Positions 1-6,623 are shown, numbered from the stretch's first letter. The stretch: 14,923 nt of DNA from Candidatus Saccharimonadia bacterium (GCA_023257755.1 JALRBM010000099.1:1-14923); one strand, 5' to 3'. The notes: a model not told the origin generated them from the letters alone. Numbers and translations are program-made.

Positions 1-256
1 GGCTGCCTACTACGATGCTGCCCTTATTATTACCCACCAATCTGGCGTTGGAGAAGTGCTCCATAATGTCTTTCGGTATGATTTTTGGGATATTGATAAG
101 CTTGCCGACCAGCTCGTCGGTATCGCCACCTCACCTGCACTCGCTGAAACGATGAAACACAATATCCGCCATGAATACGCTCGGATTTCATGGACGGACG
201 TGGCACAAAAATGTATTAATCTTTACCAGGCTATAAGGCCGGGAGCGATGGTATGA
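1..256 (+). CDS. GT4-type glycosyltransferase (glycogen/starch synthase-like), C-terminal part only
   Basis: The reading frame is open from base 2 and gives the last 84 residues of a protein whose start lies outside the window. The visible part contains THQSGVGEVL followed by FRYDFWDIDKLAD and, near the end, a SW..VA.K....Y pattern. This matches the nucleotide-sugar-binding C-terminal half of GT-B fold, family 4 transferases of the glycogen-synthase type, in which QSGVxEVL carries the conserved glutamate of the E-x7-E region and the terminal helix crosses back to the N-terminal domain. The likely role is transfer of glucose from an activated donor to an alpha-glucan in the cytoplasm. The stop codon overlaps the next start as ATGA, so it is translationally coupled to the GH57 gene. 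The exact donor and acceptor cannot be read from this fragment. Family assignment is from motif recognition; substrate is inferred from the neighbours. Confidence 0.8.
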   Translation, partial: AAYYDAALIITHQSGVGEVLHNVFRYDFWDIDKLADQLVGIATSPALAETMKHNIRHEYARISWTDVAQKCINLYQAIRPGAMV

Positions 257-1476
257 AGAGCCGAGGGATAGTACTTTATCTTCACGTCCACCAGCCGCTC
301 CGTGTTCGCGATTATAGTATCTTTGATACCGCAGAGCGGCACGACTACTTCACGGGTGATGGCGAAAACGACCGCAATAATGAGCGGGTATTTCGAAAAG
401 TGGTTGAAAAATCCTACCAGCCGATGAATGCGTTGCTGGAAAAACTGCTGGCGCGCCACCCTGACTTTAAAGTATCATTCAGTATTACCGGAACATTTAT
501 CGAGCAGGCTGAGATGTGGGCGCCGGATATTTTAGAGAGCTTCAAGCGTCTGGCTGCAACAGGCCAGGTGGAAATAGTCGCCGAAACCTATTATCACAGC
601 CTGGCCTTCTTTTATAGTCGGTCGGAATTCGAACGTCAGGTCGATCTTCATAAAACGAAAATTAGGAATCATTTTGGAGTTGAGACCTCGGTGTTTCGTA
701 ATACTGAACTGTCGTATAACGATGAGCTTGCCAGATGGGCCGATGAACACGGCTTTAAAGGAATTCTGGCGGAGGGCTGGGATCCTATCCTGGAGTGGCG
801 CAGCCCTAACCACATGTACCGACCTACGGGAACGAAAGATATTCGACTTCTTCTGAAAAACTACCGGCTTAGTGATGATGTCGCTTTTCGTTTTAGCAAT
901 CAGGGCTGGGAGCAGTGGCCGCTGACTGCAGATAAGTATAATTCGTGGATGAACGCGGCGGCCACGGACAGTCAGATCGTCAATCTTTTCATGGATTATG
1001 AGACATTCGGCGAGCATCAATGGCACAATACGGGTATCTTTGACTTTTTTGAGACATTTATAAGTAAGTGGATAGAGAATCCGGAGAATACTTTTTATAC
1101 GCCGAGTGAGGCCATTGCCGCGCATCAGCCCGTCGGCGAGATCAGCATGCCTCGGACGGTGACTTGGGCCGATGCCGAGCGCGATCTTACTGCTTGGCTC
1201 GGAAATAGTATGCAGCAAGAGGCGCTGCGGCACTTGTATGCTCTAGAGGACGGTATTTTACGAACAGGTGATAAGGAGTTGATTGCCGATTGGCGTAAGT
1301 TGCAGACATCCGATCACGTCTATTATATGTGTACCAAGTGGTTCTCGGACGGCGATGTTCATGCTTACTTTAGTCCATATGACTCGCCGTATGATGCTTT
1401 CTTGTATTTTATGAATGCCCTTAGGGATATTCGCTATCGCTTACTCGCCTATCACCAAGGAGGGCTGTATGGCTAG
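253..1476 (+). CDS. Glycoside hydrolase family 57 (alpha-amylase / 4-alpha-glucanotransferase type)
   Basis: A 407-residue cytoplasmic protein (no signal peptide) with the GH57 signatures in order: HVHQP at residues 11-15, GQVEIVAETYYHSL at about 104-117, FRNTELSY at 148-155 where Glu152 is the expected catalytic nucleophile, and MDYETFGEHQW at 247-257 where Asp248 is the expected acid/base. A TPSEA segment near residue 283 fits the fifth conserved region. Known members retain configuration and act as amylases, amylopullulanases, branching enzymes or 4-alpha-glucanotransferases; the exact activity cannot be decided from sequence alone. The start is fixed by the ATGA overlap with the upstream glycosyltransferase and by GGGAG at 241-245, seven bases before the ATG. 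The next gene starts inside its last codons. Together with GT4 and GH15 neighbours it points to alpha-glucan synthesis, remodelling and degradation. Confidence 0.93.
   Translation: MKSRGIVLYLHVHQPLRVRDYSIFDTAERHDYFTGDGENDRNNERVFRKVVEKSYQPMNALLEKLLARHPDFKVSFSITGTFIEQAEMWAPDILESFKRLAATGQVEIVAETYYHSLAFFYSRSEFERQVDLHKTKIRNHFGVETSVFRNTELSYNDELARWADEHGFKGILAEGWDPILEWRSPNHMYRPTGTKDIRLLLKNYRLSDDVAFRFSNQGWEQWPLTADKYNSWMNAAATDSQIVNLFMDYETFGEHQWHNTGIFDFFETFISKWIENPENTFYTPSEAIAAHQPVGEISMPRTVTWADAERDLTAWLGNSMQQEALRHLYALEDGILRTGDKELIADWRKLQTSDHVYYMCTKWFSDGDVHAYFSPYDSPYDAFLYFMNALRDIRYRLLAYHQGGLYG
1457..1464 (+). promoter_or_regulatory. Strong Shine-Dalgarno deciding the GH15 start
   Basis: AAGGAGGG lies inside the end of the GH57 gene, five bases before the ATG at 1469. 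It supports 1469 over the in-frame ATG at 1415, which has no comparable site. Confidence 0.85.
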
Positions 1477-3421
1477 ACCGATCGTCCTTAGTAACGGAGA
1501 GCTGCACGTAGGGATCAATAAATTTGGCCTGGTGCATGATTTTTACTTTCCCTACGTCGGCTTAGAAAATCACGCAGCTGGAAAATCACTCCGCCACCAT
1601 ATCGGCGTCTGGATCGACGGCGAAATAAGCTGGCTGGATGGAGGTGAGTGGGAGTTCGCATTTCGATATCCGCACCGAGCGCTGATCGGCCATACGATTG
1701 CGAAGAACCAAAGACTCGGTATTCTCTTAGAATTTGATGATCTTGTTGATGCGCAGATCAGCGCTTTCCTCCGAAATATCCACGTTGTCAACCTGCGCGA
1801 CTACACTCGCGAGATTCGGCTTTTCATGCATCAGGCGTTCGTGATCGGTGACGCCCGGAGCAACACTGACACTGCTCAATACCTGCCAGACGCGGATGCC
1901 GTTCTTCATTATCGCGGCCGGCGGGCGTTTATTGTTTCTGGTGTGACAGATAAAGACAAACAGCCTTTCGACCAATATACTGTCGGACTCTTTGGTATTG
2001 AAGGATATGAAGGAACCTATCGGGATGCGGATGATGGCGAACTTAGCTTTAGCGCCGTCGAACACGGACGGGTTGATTCGACGATTCGTTTCAAGCTAAC
2101 TATCGGCGCGCATAGTTCTGAACGGGTACATTATTGGATTGCTGCCGGCACGTCAACTCGGGAGGCGCTCTACATTCATCGTCAAATACGTGAGAGCGGC
2201 CTCTTAAAGCGCCTTCATGAAACTGCAGATTGGTGGCACGAATGGCTGGCGCCTGCCCTTTCGGTTGCCAAACGGATTGCCTCGGAGCATCAGGATAGTT
2301 TTATTCGCAGTATCATGATCATTAAATCCCAGATCGATAAACGCGGTGCGGTCATCGCCAGCACTGACACTGCGATGCTGAATTATTCGCGCGATGCTTA
2401 TGCATACTGTTGGCCGCGTGACGGTGCCTATGTGTTATGGCCACTGATTCGGATGGGCTATGTTGACGAGCCGCGCAGGTTCTTCGAATTTTGCCGTCGA
2501 GGTCTCCATCCAAGTGGGTACCTCATGCATAAATATAGAGCTGACGGCGCCCTGGGAAGCAGCTGGCATCCCTATGTTCATAGCGATGGCGTCGTTGCAC
2601 CGCCCATCCAAGAGGACGAGACAGCGCTAGTATTATTCGTGTTCGCCCAGTTCTATCAAATGCATCCAGATGCGCGCTTATTGAATGAATTTTATCACAC
2701 TATGGTCGCCCCGATGGCCAATTTCATGGCATCGTATGTCGATACGACTACGGGCCTGCCAAAACCAAGTTATGATCTTTGGGAAGAGGTATTCTTGACT
2801 TCCACCTATACGACAGCTGTTGTCCACGCGGCTCTACTGGCTGCCGCAGAGCTTGCAGAAGCGGCCAAAGATCCGGATAGTGCCGTGAAATGGAGGGCCG
2901 CCGCAGACGATATGCTGCAAGCTGCCCATAAGTATCTCTACGATGAGGAAAAGCAACTTATCTATAAAGGTGTTATGGTCAAAGACAAGCAGGTGTCTCA
3001 CAATGATACCCCAGATCTTGCCAGCTTTTTTGGAGCGTTTATGTTCGGACTTTTCCCGCTTCAAGGCGATGAACTTCGGGGGATGGCGACGACGATTAGT
3101 AAGACATTTGAATTAGGAGAGGAGCGCCGCGGCCTTCCCCGCTATCAGGACGATCACTATAATCGTGTCAGCTCTACGGTAAAGGGCAACTGGTGGTTCA
3201 TTACCAGCTTATGGTGGGCACAGTACTGCCTGGAAACAGATCAGGCCGACGAAGCGAGAAAAACGCTCGATTGGGTTCTGGGGCATGCCAATGCAACGGG
3301 GGTATTATCAGAGCAGATTGATCCCTTGACCGATTCTCTCCTGTCAGTCGCCCCCCTTACTTGGAGCCATGCTGAATACGTCGCCACGCTTCTTGATACC
3401 GCTGCGGAGAAGTCGGCATGA
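1469..3421 (+). CDS. Glycoside hydrolase family 15 (glucoamylase-like)
   Basis: A 650-residue protein with the two-part plan of prokaryotic GH15 enzymes: an N-terminal beta-sandwich of about 265 residues, then an (alpha/alpha)6 barrel. Barrel landmarks are YAYCWPRDGAY (311-321), SYDLWEE (434-440) with Glu439 as expected general acid, KGNWWFITSLWW (572-583), and GVLSEQ (611-616) with Glu615 as expected general base; these correspond to Glu179 and Glu400 of Aspergillus glucoamylase. It should release glucose from the non-reducing ends of alpha-glucans with inversion, although some family members are trehalases or dextran glucosidases. No signal peptide is visible, so it acts in the cytoplasm. 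The start at 1469 follows a strong Shine-Dalgarno and overlaps the GH57 end by eight bases. Its stop overlaps the next start as ATGA. Confidence 0.93.
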   Translation: MARPIVLSNGELHVGINKFGLVHDFYFPYVGLENHAAGKSLRHHIGVWIDGEISWLDGGEWEFAFRYPHRALIGHTIAKNQRLGILLEFDDLVDAQISAFLRNIHVVNLRDYTREIRLFMHQAFVIGDARSNTDTAQYLPDADAVLHYRGRRAFIVSGVTDKDKQPFDQYTVGLFGIEGYEGTYRDADDGELSFSAVEHGRVDSTIRFKLTIGAHSSERVHYWIAAGTSTREALYIHRQIRESGLLKRLHETADWWHEWLAPALSVAKRIASEHQDSFIRSIMIIKSQIDKRGAVIASTDTAMLNYSRDAYAYCWPRDGAYVLWPLIRMGYVDEPRRFFEFCRRGLHPSGYLMHKYRADGALGSSWHPYVHSDGVVAPPIQEDETALVLFVFAQFYQMHPDARLLNEFYHTMVAPMANFMASYVDTTTGLPKPSYDLWEEVFLTSTYTTAVVHAALLAAAELAEAAKDPDSAVKWRAAADDMLQAAHKYLYDEEKQLIYKGVMVKDKQVSHNDTPDLASFFGAFMFGLFPLQGDELRGMATTISKTFELGEERRGLPRYQDDHYNRVSSTVKGNWWFITSLWWAQYCLETDQADEARKTLDWVLGHANATGVLSEQIDPLTDSLLSVAPLTWSHAEYVATLLDTAAEKSA

Positions 3422-4104
3422 TAAAATCCACCGCAAAATATTTCTTAAAAGCGCTTGCTCCGTCCAAAGTTCTTCAGTCAAGGGTGCACAAGCGGGTGTA
3501 CATGGATTTTGCCGAGAAAGTCGGCTTGGTTTACTTTGGCTATGTCGATCAGCGGACGGATGAACATCGGCTGGTACGCGGCCTGACCCTTTCGCCGAGC
3601 CACAGAGACAATCACTACTGTATAGGGACGTTTCAGAAATATGATGTCACCCTTGTTGAGCGTATGGATACGCTGCGGTTTCCTGGCAAGCCGCCCAAGA
3701 ACCACACATGGGTTGTGATGGAATTCGACCTCCACACCAGGACGGATCTTCCCCATGTCTTTTTGGGTCTGCACTCGCACAGCGAAACATTCTATGCGCA
3801 TCTATTTACGAAGTTCGCAACCCTTGTAAAAGCCCCGCTTGGAACGTTTGGGTCATACGACCCTGCTTTTTTGAACCGCTATGCTATTTATACTGAACCT
3901 GCCAAAACATTAGAGGCGGAGCGAATTTTCGATCAGGAAACGACGAAAATAATCGCCGAACGGTTCGGGACGCTAACGATAGAAATCTCTGAAAATTGTC
4001 TTTACCTCTATGCTGAACATCAGCGCCCGACAGAAGCCCTTTTAGAACGCATGTTAAAGTATGGCGTCTGGCTAGCCGAGACTATCGATACCCCCAAGCA
4101 TTAG
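3418..4104 (+). CDS. Unrecognised 228-residue protein, last gene of the alpha-glucan cassette
   Basis: I do not recognise a family. The protein is soluble-looking with no signal peptide or hydrophobic helix, has a basic N-terminus, and mixes beta-rich and helical stretches. Its most conserved-looking patch is around residues 98-130, with TWVVMEFDL, then LPHVFLGLHSHSETFYAHLF, rich in His and aromatic residues; a second is TIEISENCLYLYAE near residue 192. The gene is real: the start overlaps the GH15 stop as ATGA, GGAGA lies at 3406-3410 seven bases before the ATG, and codon usage resembles its neighbours. Coupling to GT4, GH57 and GH15 genes suggests a job tied to alpha-glucan handling (binding, regulation or a structural role), but that is guilt by association only. 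A hairpin terminator follows after about 15 bases. Confidence 0.85.
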   Translation: MIKSTAKYFLKALAPSKVLQSRVHKRVYMDFAEKVGLVYFGYVDQRTDEHRLVRGLTLSPSHRDNHYCIGTFQKYDVTLVERMDTLRFPGKPPKNHTWVVMEFDLHTRTDLPHVFLGLHSHSETFYAHLFTKFATLVKAPLGTFGSYDPAFLNRYAIYTEPAKTLEAERIFDQETTKIIAERFGTLTIEISENCLYLYAEHQRPTEALLERMLKYGVWLAETIDTPKH

Positions 4105-4116
4105 ACCGCCGCCTAA

Positions 4117-4140
4117 CAAAAAACCGGCTGTCTTGCCGGT
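4117..4140 (-). terminator. Rho-independent terminator of rpmG, possibly shared with the glucan operon
   Basis: ACCGGC (4123-4128) pairs with GCCGGT (4135-4140) around a six-base loop. On the minus strand the stem runs directly into six Ts, a canonical terminator just after rpmG. On the plus strand the stem is followed only by a broken T stretch (TCATTGTTT), so it may end the glucan operon weakly. Confidence 0.85.
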
Positions 4141-4159
4141 CATTGTTTGAAGCGTATTT

Positions 4160-4363
4160 TTAGCTTTTTCGTGCCTTAACTTCGTTGCGGCCGAGGTTTT
4201 TCTTGGTTTCCTTGTACCACGCGTGCACGCGAGCAATTGGATCGTAGGCGCGCTTTCGGAGCGGTTCTGGGTTGTTCTGCGTATTTTTAGTCGTATAAAT
4301 GCGGTGGCCGGTCAGCTCGCTGACAAGTCCAATAAGCTTTCGTTTCGTATTCTTCTTTGCCAT
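4160..4363 (-). CDS. rpmG: Large ribosomal subunit protein bL33
   Basis: A 67-residue basic protein with the bL33 pattern: GLVSELTGHRIYTTKN near the N-terminus and PEPLRKRAYDPIARVHAWYKETK in the middle (key residues Y-TTKN, P-L--R-YDP--R-H--YKE). It binds 23S rRNA in the large subunit near the E site. It lacks the CxxC pairs of zinc-binding bL33, so it is the cysteine-free form. The C-terminal tail NLGRNEVKARKS is about ten residues longer than in the usual 49-56 residue proteins. It lies downstream of tRNA-Thr(GGT) on the same strand, with an extended -10 promoter in between, and ends 20 bases before a strong terminator. A weak GTGAG lies upstream of the ATG. Confidence 0.95.
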   Translation of the reverse strand: MAKKNTKRKLIGLVSELTGHRIYTTKNTQNNPEPLRKRAYDPIARVHAWYKETKKNLGRNEVKARKS

Positions 4364-4402
4364 TACTTACTCACTTAAATGTTGTTATTACAAATCCTAG
4401 TT

Positions 4403-4411
4403 ATTTTAGCA
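4403..4411 (-). promoter_or_regulatory. Extended -10 promoter element upstream of rpmG
   Basis: On the minus strand the bases read TGCTAAAAT, an extended -10 box identical to the one in front of tRNA-Thr(GGT). The matching -35 (TAGTAA, 17 bases upstream) is poor. The expected leader to rpmG is about 30 bases. Read-through from the tRNA promoter is an alternative source of rpmG mRNA. Confidence 0.5.
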
Positions 4412-4447
4412 TGGTTTTACAGAAATTACTAGGGATACAACGCACTA

Positions 4448-4523
4448 TGGAGCCACGATCGGGGCTTGAACCCGAGACCTCATCCTTACCATGGATGCGC
4501 TCTACCAGCTGAGCTATCGCGGC
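4448..4523 (-). tRNA. tRNA-Thr(GGT)
   Basis: The minus strand folds as a 76-base cloverleaf: acceptor GCCGCGA with TCGTGGC (one G-U pair), D arm, anticodon stem CATCC/GGATG enclosing the loop ATGGTAA with anticodon GGT (reads ACC/ACT, threonine), and T loop GTTCAAG. The discriminator is T and the CCA end is encoded at 4448-4450. Confidence 0.96.
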
Positions 4524-4535
4524 GTACCTCGGTTA

Positions 4536-4564
4536 ATTTTAGCAAACCAAGGTGTTTTTGCCAA
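4536..4564 (-). promoter_or_regulatory. Promoter of tRNA-Thr(GGT)
   Basis: Minus strand TTGGCA (4559-4564), 17-base spacer, then TAAAAT (4536-4541) preceded by TGC, giving an extended -10. The predicted start near 4529 is six bases before the tRNA 5' end. Confidence 0.75.
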
Positions 4565-4569
4565 GGTGA

Positions 4570-4854
4570 TTACTTGGTGCTTTTGTTATTCTTAGCACCA
4601 TTAGCGCGCCGTGGCAACCGGCCCAAAATGGCCGACTGGAGCAACGCCCATACGACCGCATTTGCCAGAAAAATACCGGCGCTGACGATTGCGATCACCA
4701 GGATGTTTTGACCCAGAGCATGGTTAACAAGTCCAACGATGCCTGCGCCAAGAATAAGTCCGATAGCAATCGTCATGTAGACATGCTGGAGTTTGACGCG
4801 CCCGTCGGTACTGGCATTCCACTTCACTAACGATTCTTTGATAGATTCGATCAT
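4570..4854 (-). CDS. Small two-helix membrane protein, function unknown
   Basis: A 94-residue protein with a short polar N-terminus (MIESIKESLVKW), two hydrophobic segments at about residues 25-43 and 50-72, and a basic tail (GRLPRRANGAKNNKSTK). Both ends are probably cytoplasmic, a helical hairpin in the membrane. No family is recognised. I chose the ATG at 4854 instead of an upstream in-frame codon at 4890, because a consensus-like promoter occupies 4862-4890 and would place transcription start at or one base before this ATG; there is no Shine-Dalgarno. Its stop codon lies beside the -35 box of the tRNA-Thr promoter, so the tRNA may also receive read-through. It shares its intergenic promoter region with the divergent gene at 5005. 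Confidence 0.75.
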   Translation of the reverse strand: MIESIKESLVKWNASTDGRVKLQHVYMTIAIGLILGAGIVGLVNHALGQNILVIAIVSAGIFLANAVVWALLQSAILGRLPRRANGAKNNKSTK

Positions 4855-4861
4855 AAATATT

Positions 4862-4890
4862 ATTTTAACATTTTGATTAATATAAGTCAA
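4862..4890 (-). promoter_or_regulatory. Promoter of the small membrane protein, positioned for a leaderless mRNA
   Basis: Minus strand TTGACT (4885-4890), exactly 17 bases, then TAAAAT (4862-4867) preceded by TGT (extended -10). Only seven bases separate the -10 box from the ATG at 4854, so transcription should start at base 4855 or 4854. Confidence 0.75.
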
Positions 4891-4967
4891 TCTAGTTCAC
4901 TCGGCCACTATGACTTTATGCTTCGATACCGCGTGGAGTGTAAAGTGTATGAGTGCCTATGCAGGGA

Positions 4968-4996
4968 TTTACATATAATATAAATTATGTTAAAGT
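4968..4996 (+). promoter_or_regulatory. Promoter of the 156-residue protein, near-leaderless
   Basis: TTTACA (4968-4973), 17 bases, TAAAGT (4991-4996) preceded by TGT. Eight bases separate the -10 box from the ATG at 5005, predicting a leader of about two bases. A second candidate -10, TATAAT at 4974-4979, has no good -35; if used it gives a leader of about 19 bases, still without a Shine-Dalgarno. Confidence 0.6.
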
Positions 4997-5004
4997 AATA
5001 ATAA

Positions 5005-5475
5005 ATGACCGAATCTTATCCTGAGTATGTACAAGAACCTCCGCAATTTGAGATCGAAATTAACTACCCTGTAGCTTTTGCGCTTGAAGAGTATATTGCA
5101 GATCGACAAGTAGGTCTCACTCGAGCTGTCTATGATATGGCTAGGCTTGGTTTGAGTGCCACGGAGCTCATCCTCAACGGTTGTTCCATAGAAGCCCAAT
5201 ATTCTGATGGCGAGCAATCCTACACTGCTCCAGAAGAAATGGATTTGGACAAAATCGATCAAGTTAGGAGGATAAGAGTTGCTATACCACAAGAACTTCA
5301 AGACTCTATCAGGTTGATGGCTATGCGATGCGAACTAGCCGACGAAGAAATGTTTGCACGTCTGATAGAAGAGGCTCGCACGCTGCGCATTGTGCATAAG
5401 CGGGGTGGCATGTTGATTTGTACACATCCTGATGGAAGGGTTGTAGAAATTATTCTTCCACAGGAAGAGGACTAA
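5005..5475 (+). CDS. Unrecognised 156-residue protein with a possible ribbon-helix-helix-like segment
   Basis: No family is recognised with confidence. The protein is acidic, with no signal peptide or membrane helix. Residues about 91-127 (RIRVAIPQELQDSIRLMA, then CELADEEMFARLIEEAR) follow the pattern of a short beta strand plus two helices seen in ribbon-helix-helix DNA-binding or antitoxin-like proteins. Residues about 15-57 (FEIEINYPVAFALEEYIA, then LTRAVYDMARLGLSATELI) show a looser version of the same plan, so it may hold two related halves. The C-terminus (RGGMLICTHPDGRVVEIILP) looks like a beta hairpin. It is a single gene, divergent from the membrane protein at 4854, with no toxin-like partner. 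The DNA-binding idea is an inference from pattern only. The next 254 bases contain no gene. Confidence 0.75.
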   Translation: MTESYPEYVQEPPQFEIEINYPVAFALEEYIADRQVGLTRAVYDMARLGLSATELILNGCSIEAQYSDGEQSYTAPEEMDLDKIDQVRRIRVAIPQELQDSIRLMAMRCELADEEMFARLIEEARTLRIVHKRGGMLICTHPDGRVVEIILPQEED

Positions 5476-5679
5476 TTTTCTTCTTGATTCCCTGCTTTGT
5501 CTTATCGAGTAACTGTCGGGTCTTGAAATCCAGCACTCATGATAGTTTTCGTAGCATTGTTGGCCGCACAAACCTAGGTCTTAGCTTCACTGCTCGTTGC
5601 TCTTGTATTATTCTTAGACCTAGAATGTAGTCGATCATGGCAGCAAGGAAGTTTTGTCGACGACTCCCTATGAAATAAC
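5476..5679. other. Gene-free stretch before the tRNA pair
   Basis: No convincing reading frame with a start signal is visible on either strand. The only structure seen is the inverted repeat at 5574-5623, listed separately. No obvious terminator follows the gene ending at 5475. Confidence 0.5.
5574..5623. repeat. Inverted repeat, 11-base arms with one mismatch
   Basis: CTAGGTCTTAG (5574-5584) is complementary to CTTAGACCTAG (5613-5623) at ten of eleven positions, with a 28-base loop. It has no T tract, so it is not a classical terminator. It could be a protein-binding site, a structured RNA, or chance. Confidence 0.4.
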
Positions 5680-5708
5680 TTGAAAAATAAAGGGTTATTC
5701 TGTAAAAT
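5680..5708 (+). promoter_or_regulatory. Promoter of the tRNA-Thr(TGT)/tRNA-Tyr pair
   Basis: TTGAAA (5680-5685), 17 bases, TAAAAT (5703-5708). Transcription would begin near 5715, about 15 bases before the first tRNA. Confidence 0.75.
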
Positions 5709-5729
5709 TACTCTTGTATCCACGAACAT

Positions 5730-5806
5730 GCCGCTTTAGCTCAGTTGGTTAGAGCAACTGTTTTGTAAACAGTAGGTCTTCGGTTCGAGTCCGAAAAGCG
5801 GCTCCA
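5730..5806 (+). tRNA. tRNA-Thr(TGT)
   Basis: A 77-base cloverleaf: acceptor GCCGCTT with AAGCGGC, anticodon stem ACTGT/ACAGT enclosing TTTGTAA with anticodon TGT (threonine, ACA/ACG), T loop GTTCGAG, discriminator T, encoded CCA at 5804-5806. The tyrosine tRNA starts three bases later, so both come from one transcript. Confidence 0.96.
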
Positions 5807-5809
5807 CGT

Positions 5810-5895
5810 GCTGGGGTTGTGGAGCGGTCAAACACAGCAGACTGTAAATCTGCCGGCTTTCGCCTTCGTAGGTTCGAATCCTACCCCCAGTACCA
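5810..5895 (+). tRNA. tRNA-Tyr(GTA)
   Basis: An 86-base class II tRNA with a long variable arm. Acceptor GCTGGGG pairs with CCCCAGT (first pair G-U). The anticodon stem GCAGA/TCTGC encloses CTGTAAA, anticodon GTA. The T stem is GTAGG/CCTAC, discriminator A, CCA encoded at 5893-5895. Confidence 0.95.
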
Positions 5896-5932
5896 AGTAA
5901 AAACGCTCATCAATCGATGGGCGTTTTTACTT
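5895..5932. terminator. Bidirectional terminator between the tRNA pair and the TPR gene
   Basis: A 17-base-pair stem (5895-5911 with 5916-5932; core CGCTCATC with GATGGGCG, flanked by A5 and T5 runs) and a four-base loop AATC. T runs follow the GC core on both strands, so it can end the tRNA transcript rightwards and the TPR-protein transcript leftwards. Its first base is the last base of the tRNA-Tyr CCA end. Confidence 0.9.
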
Positions 5933-5947
5933 TTAATTATCTTTCTA

Positions 5948-6604
5948 TTACATAATCACACGGCGGGGTTGTTTGAGATGGCGAGGCTGCGGCTGCTGGG
6001 CGGCGGTCATTTTGATAACCTTGATACGTAATTCTTCTGCTAGGTCTTCTTGACCATTGCGTTCGTAGGCATCGGCAAGAATCTTCAGGGTTTGAGGCGT
6101 CTCGTCGAGCTCGACGGCACGCTCCAGCGATTCGAGCATTTTCTTCGGCCGGCCAAGCTTCTCCTGCACCTTGGCATAGGCAACGTGACGGGCGGCAAGG
6201 TCGCTCTCCATCGAAAGTGCTTGTTCAAAGGCAAGGGCGGCTTTTTCGTAGTGTTTTGTTTCGTAATAGATCAGGCCGACGTTGTGAAGACTGCTTGCGC
6301 TTGGCTCCAGGCTCTGGGCGATCTCAAAACATTCGATCGCGTCCTTAAAGGCCTGTTGCTTGGCATAAAGGATCCCCAGGCGGTTATACGCAGTCGCGTT
6401 ACGTTCATCGACACGCAAAATCGTTAGCAGTGCTTTTTCAGCCCGAAGATATTTTTTTTCCTGCAGTGACTCTTGGGCTACATCCCAAAGCCGGTCGAGT
6501 TTTTCAGAAATGCGAAGGGGAAGATCGGTCGCAACTTCCGTGATGGTTTGACGGCGCCAAATCGCCCACGCCCCGAGAGCAGCAATCAGTAAAATACCTA
6601 ACAT
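5948..6604 (-). CDS. Membrane-anchored tetratricopeptide repeat protein
   Basis: A 218-residue protein with one N-terminal hydrophobic helix (residues 1-16, MLGILLIAALGAWAIW) followed by RRQ, which fits an uncleaved anchor with the bulk in the cytoplasm. Residues about 40-195 form four to five tetratricopeptide repeats; clear units start near 71 (ATAYNRLGILYAKQQAF), 104 (SLHNVGLIYYETKHYEKA), 137 (AARHVAYAKVQEKLGRP) and 170 (PQTLKILADAYERNGQED). Such repeats form protein-binding scaffolds; the partner is unknown. The C-terminus is polar and basic (QPQPRHLKQPRRVIM). It is transcribed alone: a TGCTATAAT element lies ten bases before the ATG and the bidirectional terminator follows. No Shine-Dalgarno precedes the ATG. 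It lies downstream of the polymerase-clamp-loader-like gene. Confidence 0.9.
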   Translation of the reverse strand: MLGILLIAALGAWAIWRRQTITEVATDLPLRISEKLDRLWDVAQESLQEKKYLRAEKALLTILRVDERNATAYNRLGILYAKQQAFKDAIECFEIAQSLEPSASSLHNVGLIYYETKHYEKAALAFEQALSMESDLAARHVAYAKVQEKLGRPKKMLESLERAVELDETPQTLKILADAYERNGQEDLAEELRIKVIKMTAAQQPQPRHLKQPRRVIM

Positions 6605-6614
6605 ACTAGCAATG

Positions 6615-6623
6615 ATTATAGCA
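6615..6623 (-). promoter_or_regulatory. Extended -10 promoter of the TPR gene
   Basis: Minus strand TGCTATAAT, a full-consensus extended -10 box. No good -35 is seen, as is usual for extended -10 promoters. The box ends ten bases before the ATG at 6604, so the predicted leader is about four bases. Confidence 0.65.

Noticed and set aside
532..1233. Minus-strand 233-residue frame
   Set aside because: It lies wholly inside the GH57 gene, which has all family motifs; it is a shadow frame.
1415..1468. Longer GH15 start at 1415
   Set aside because: It lacks a Shine-Dalgarno and adds residues unlike GH15 N-termini; AAGGAGGG points to 1469.
4547..4568. CCAAGGTG direct repeat with 14-base period
   Set aside because: Only two copies, overlapping the tRNA promoter; most likely chance.
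4561..4577. CCAAG/CTTGG hairpin at the end of the membrane protein gene
   Set aside because: Five base pairs only, and on the minus strand it is followed by As, so it is not a terminator.
4466..4711. Plus-strand 81-residue frame
   Set aside because: It covers tRNA-Thr(GGT) and the antisense of the membrane protein, with no start signal.
5819..6031. Plus-strand 70-residue frame
   Set aside because: It begins inside tRNA-Tyr and crosses the bidirectional terminator.
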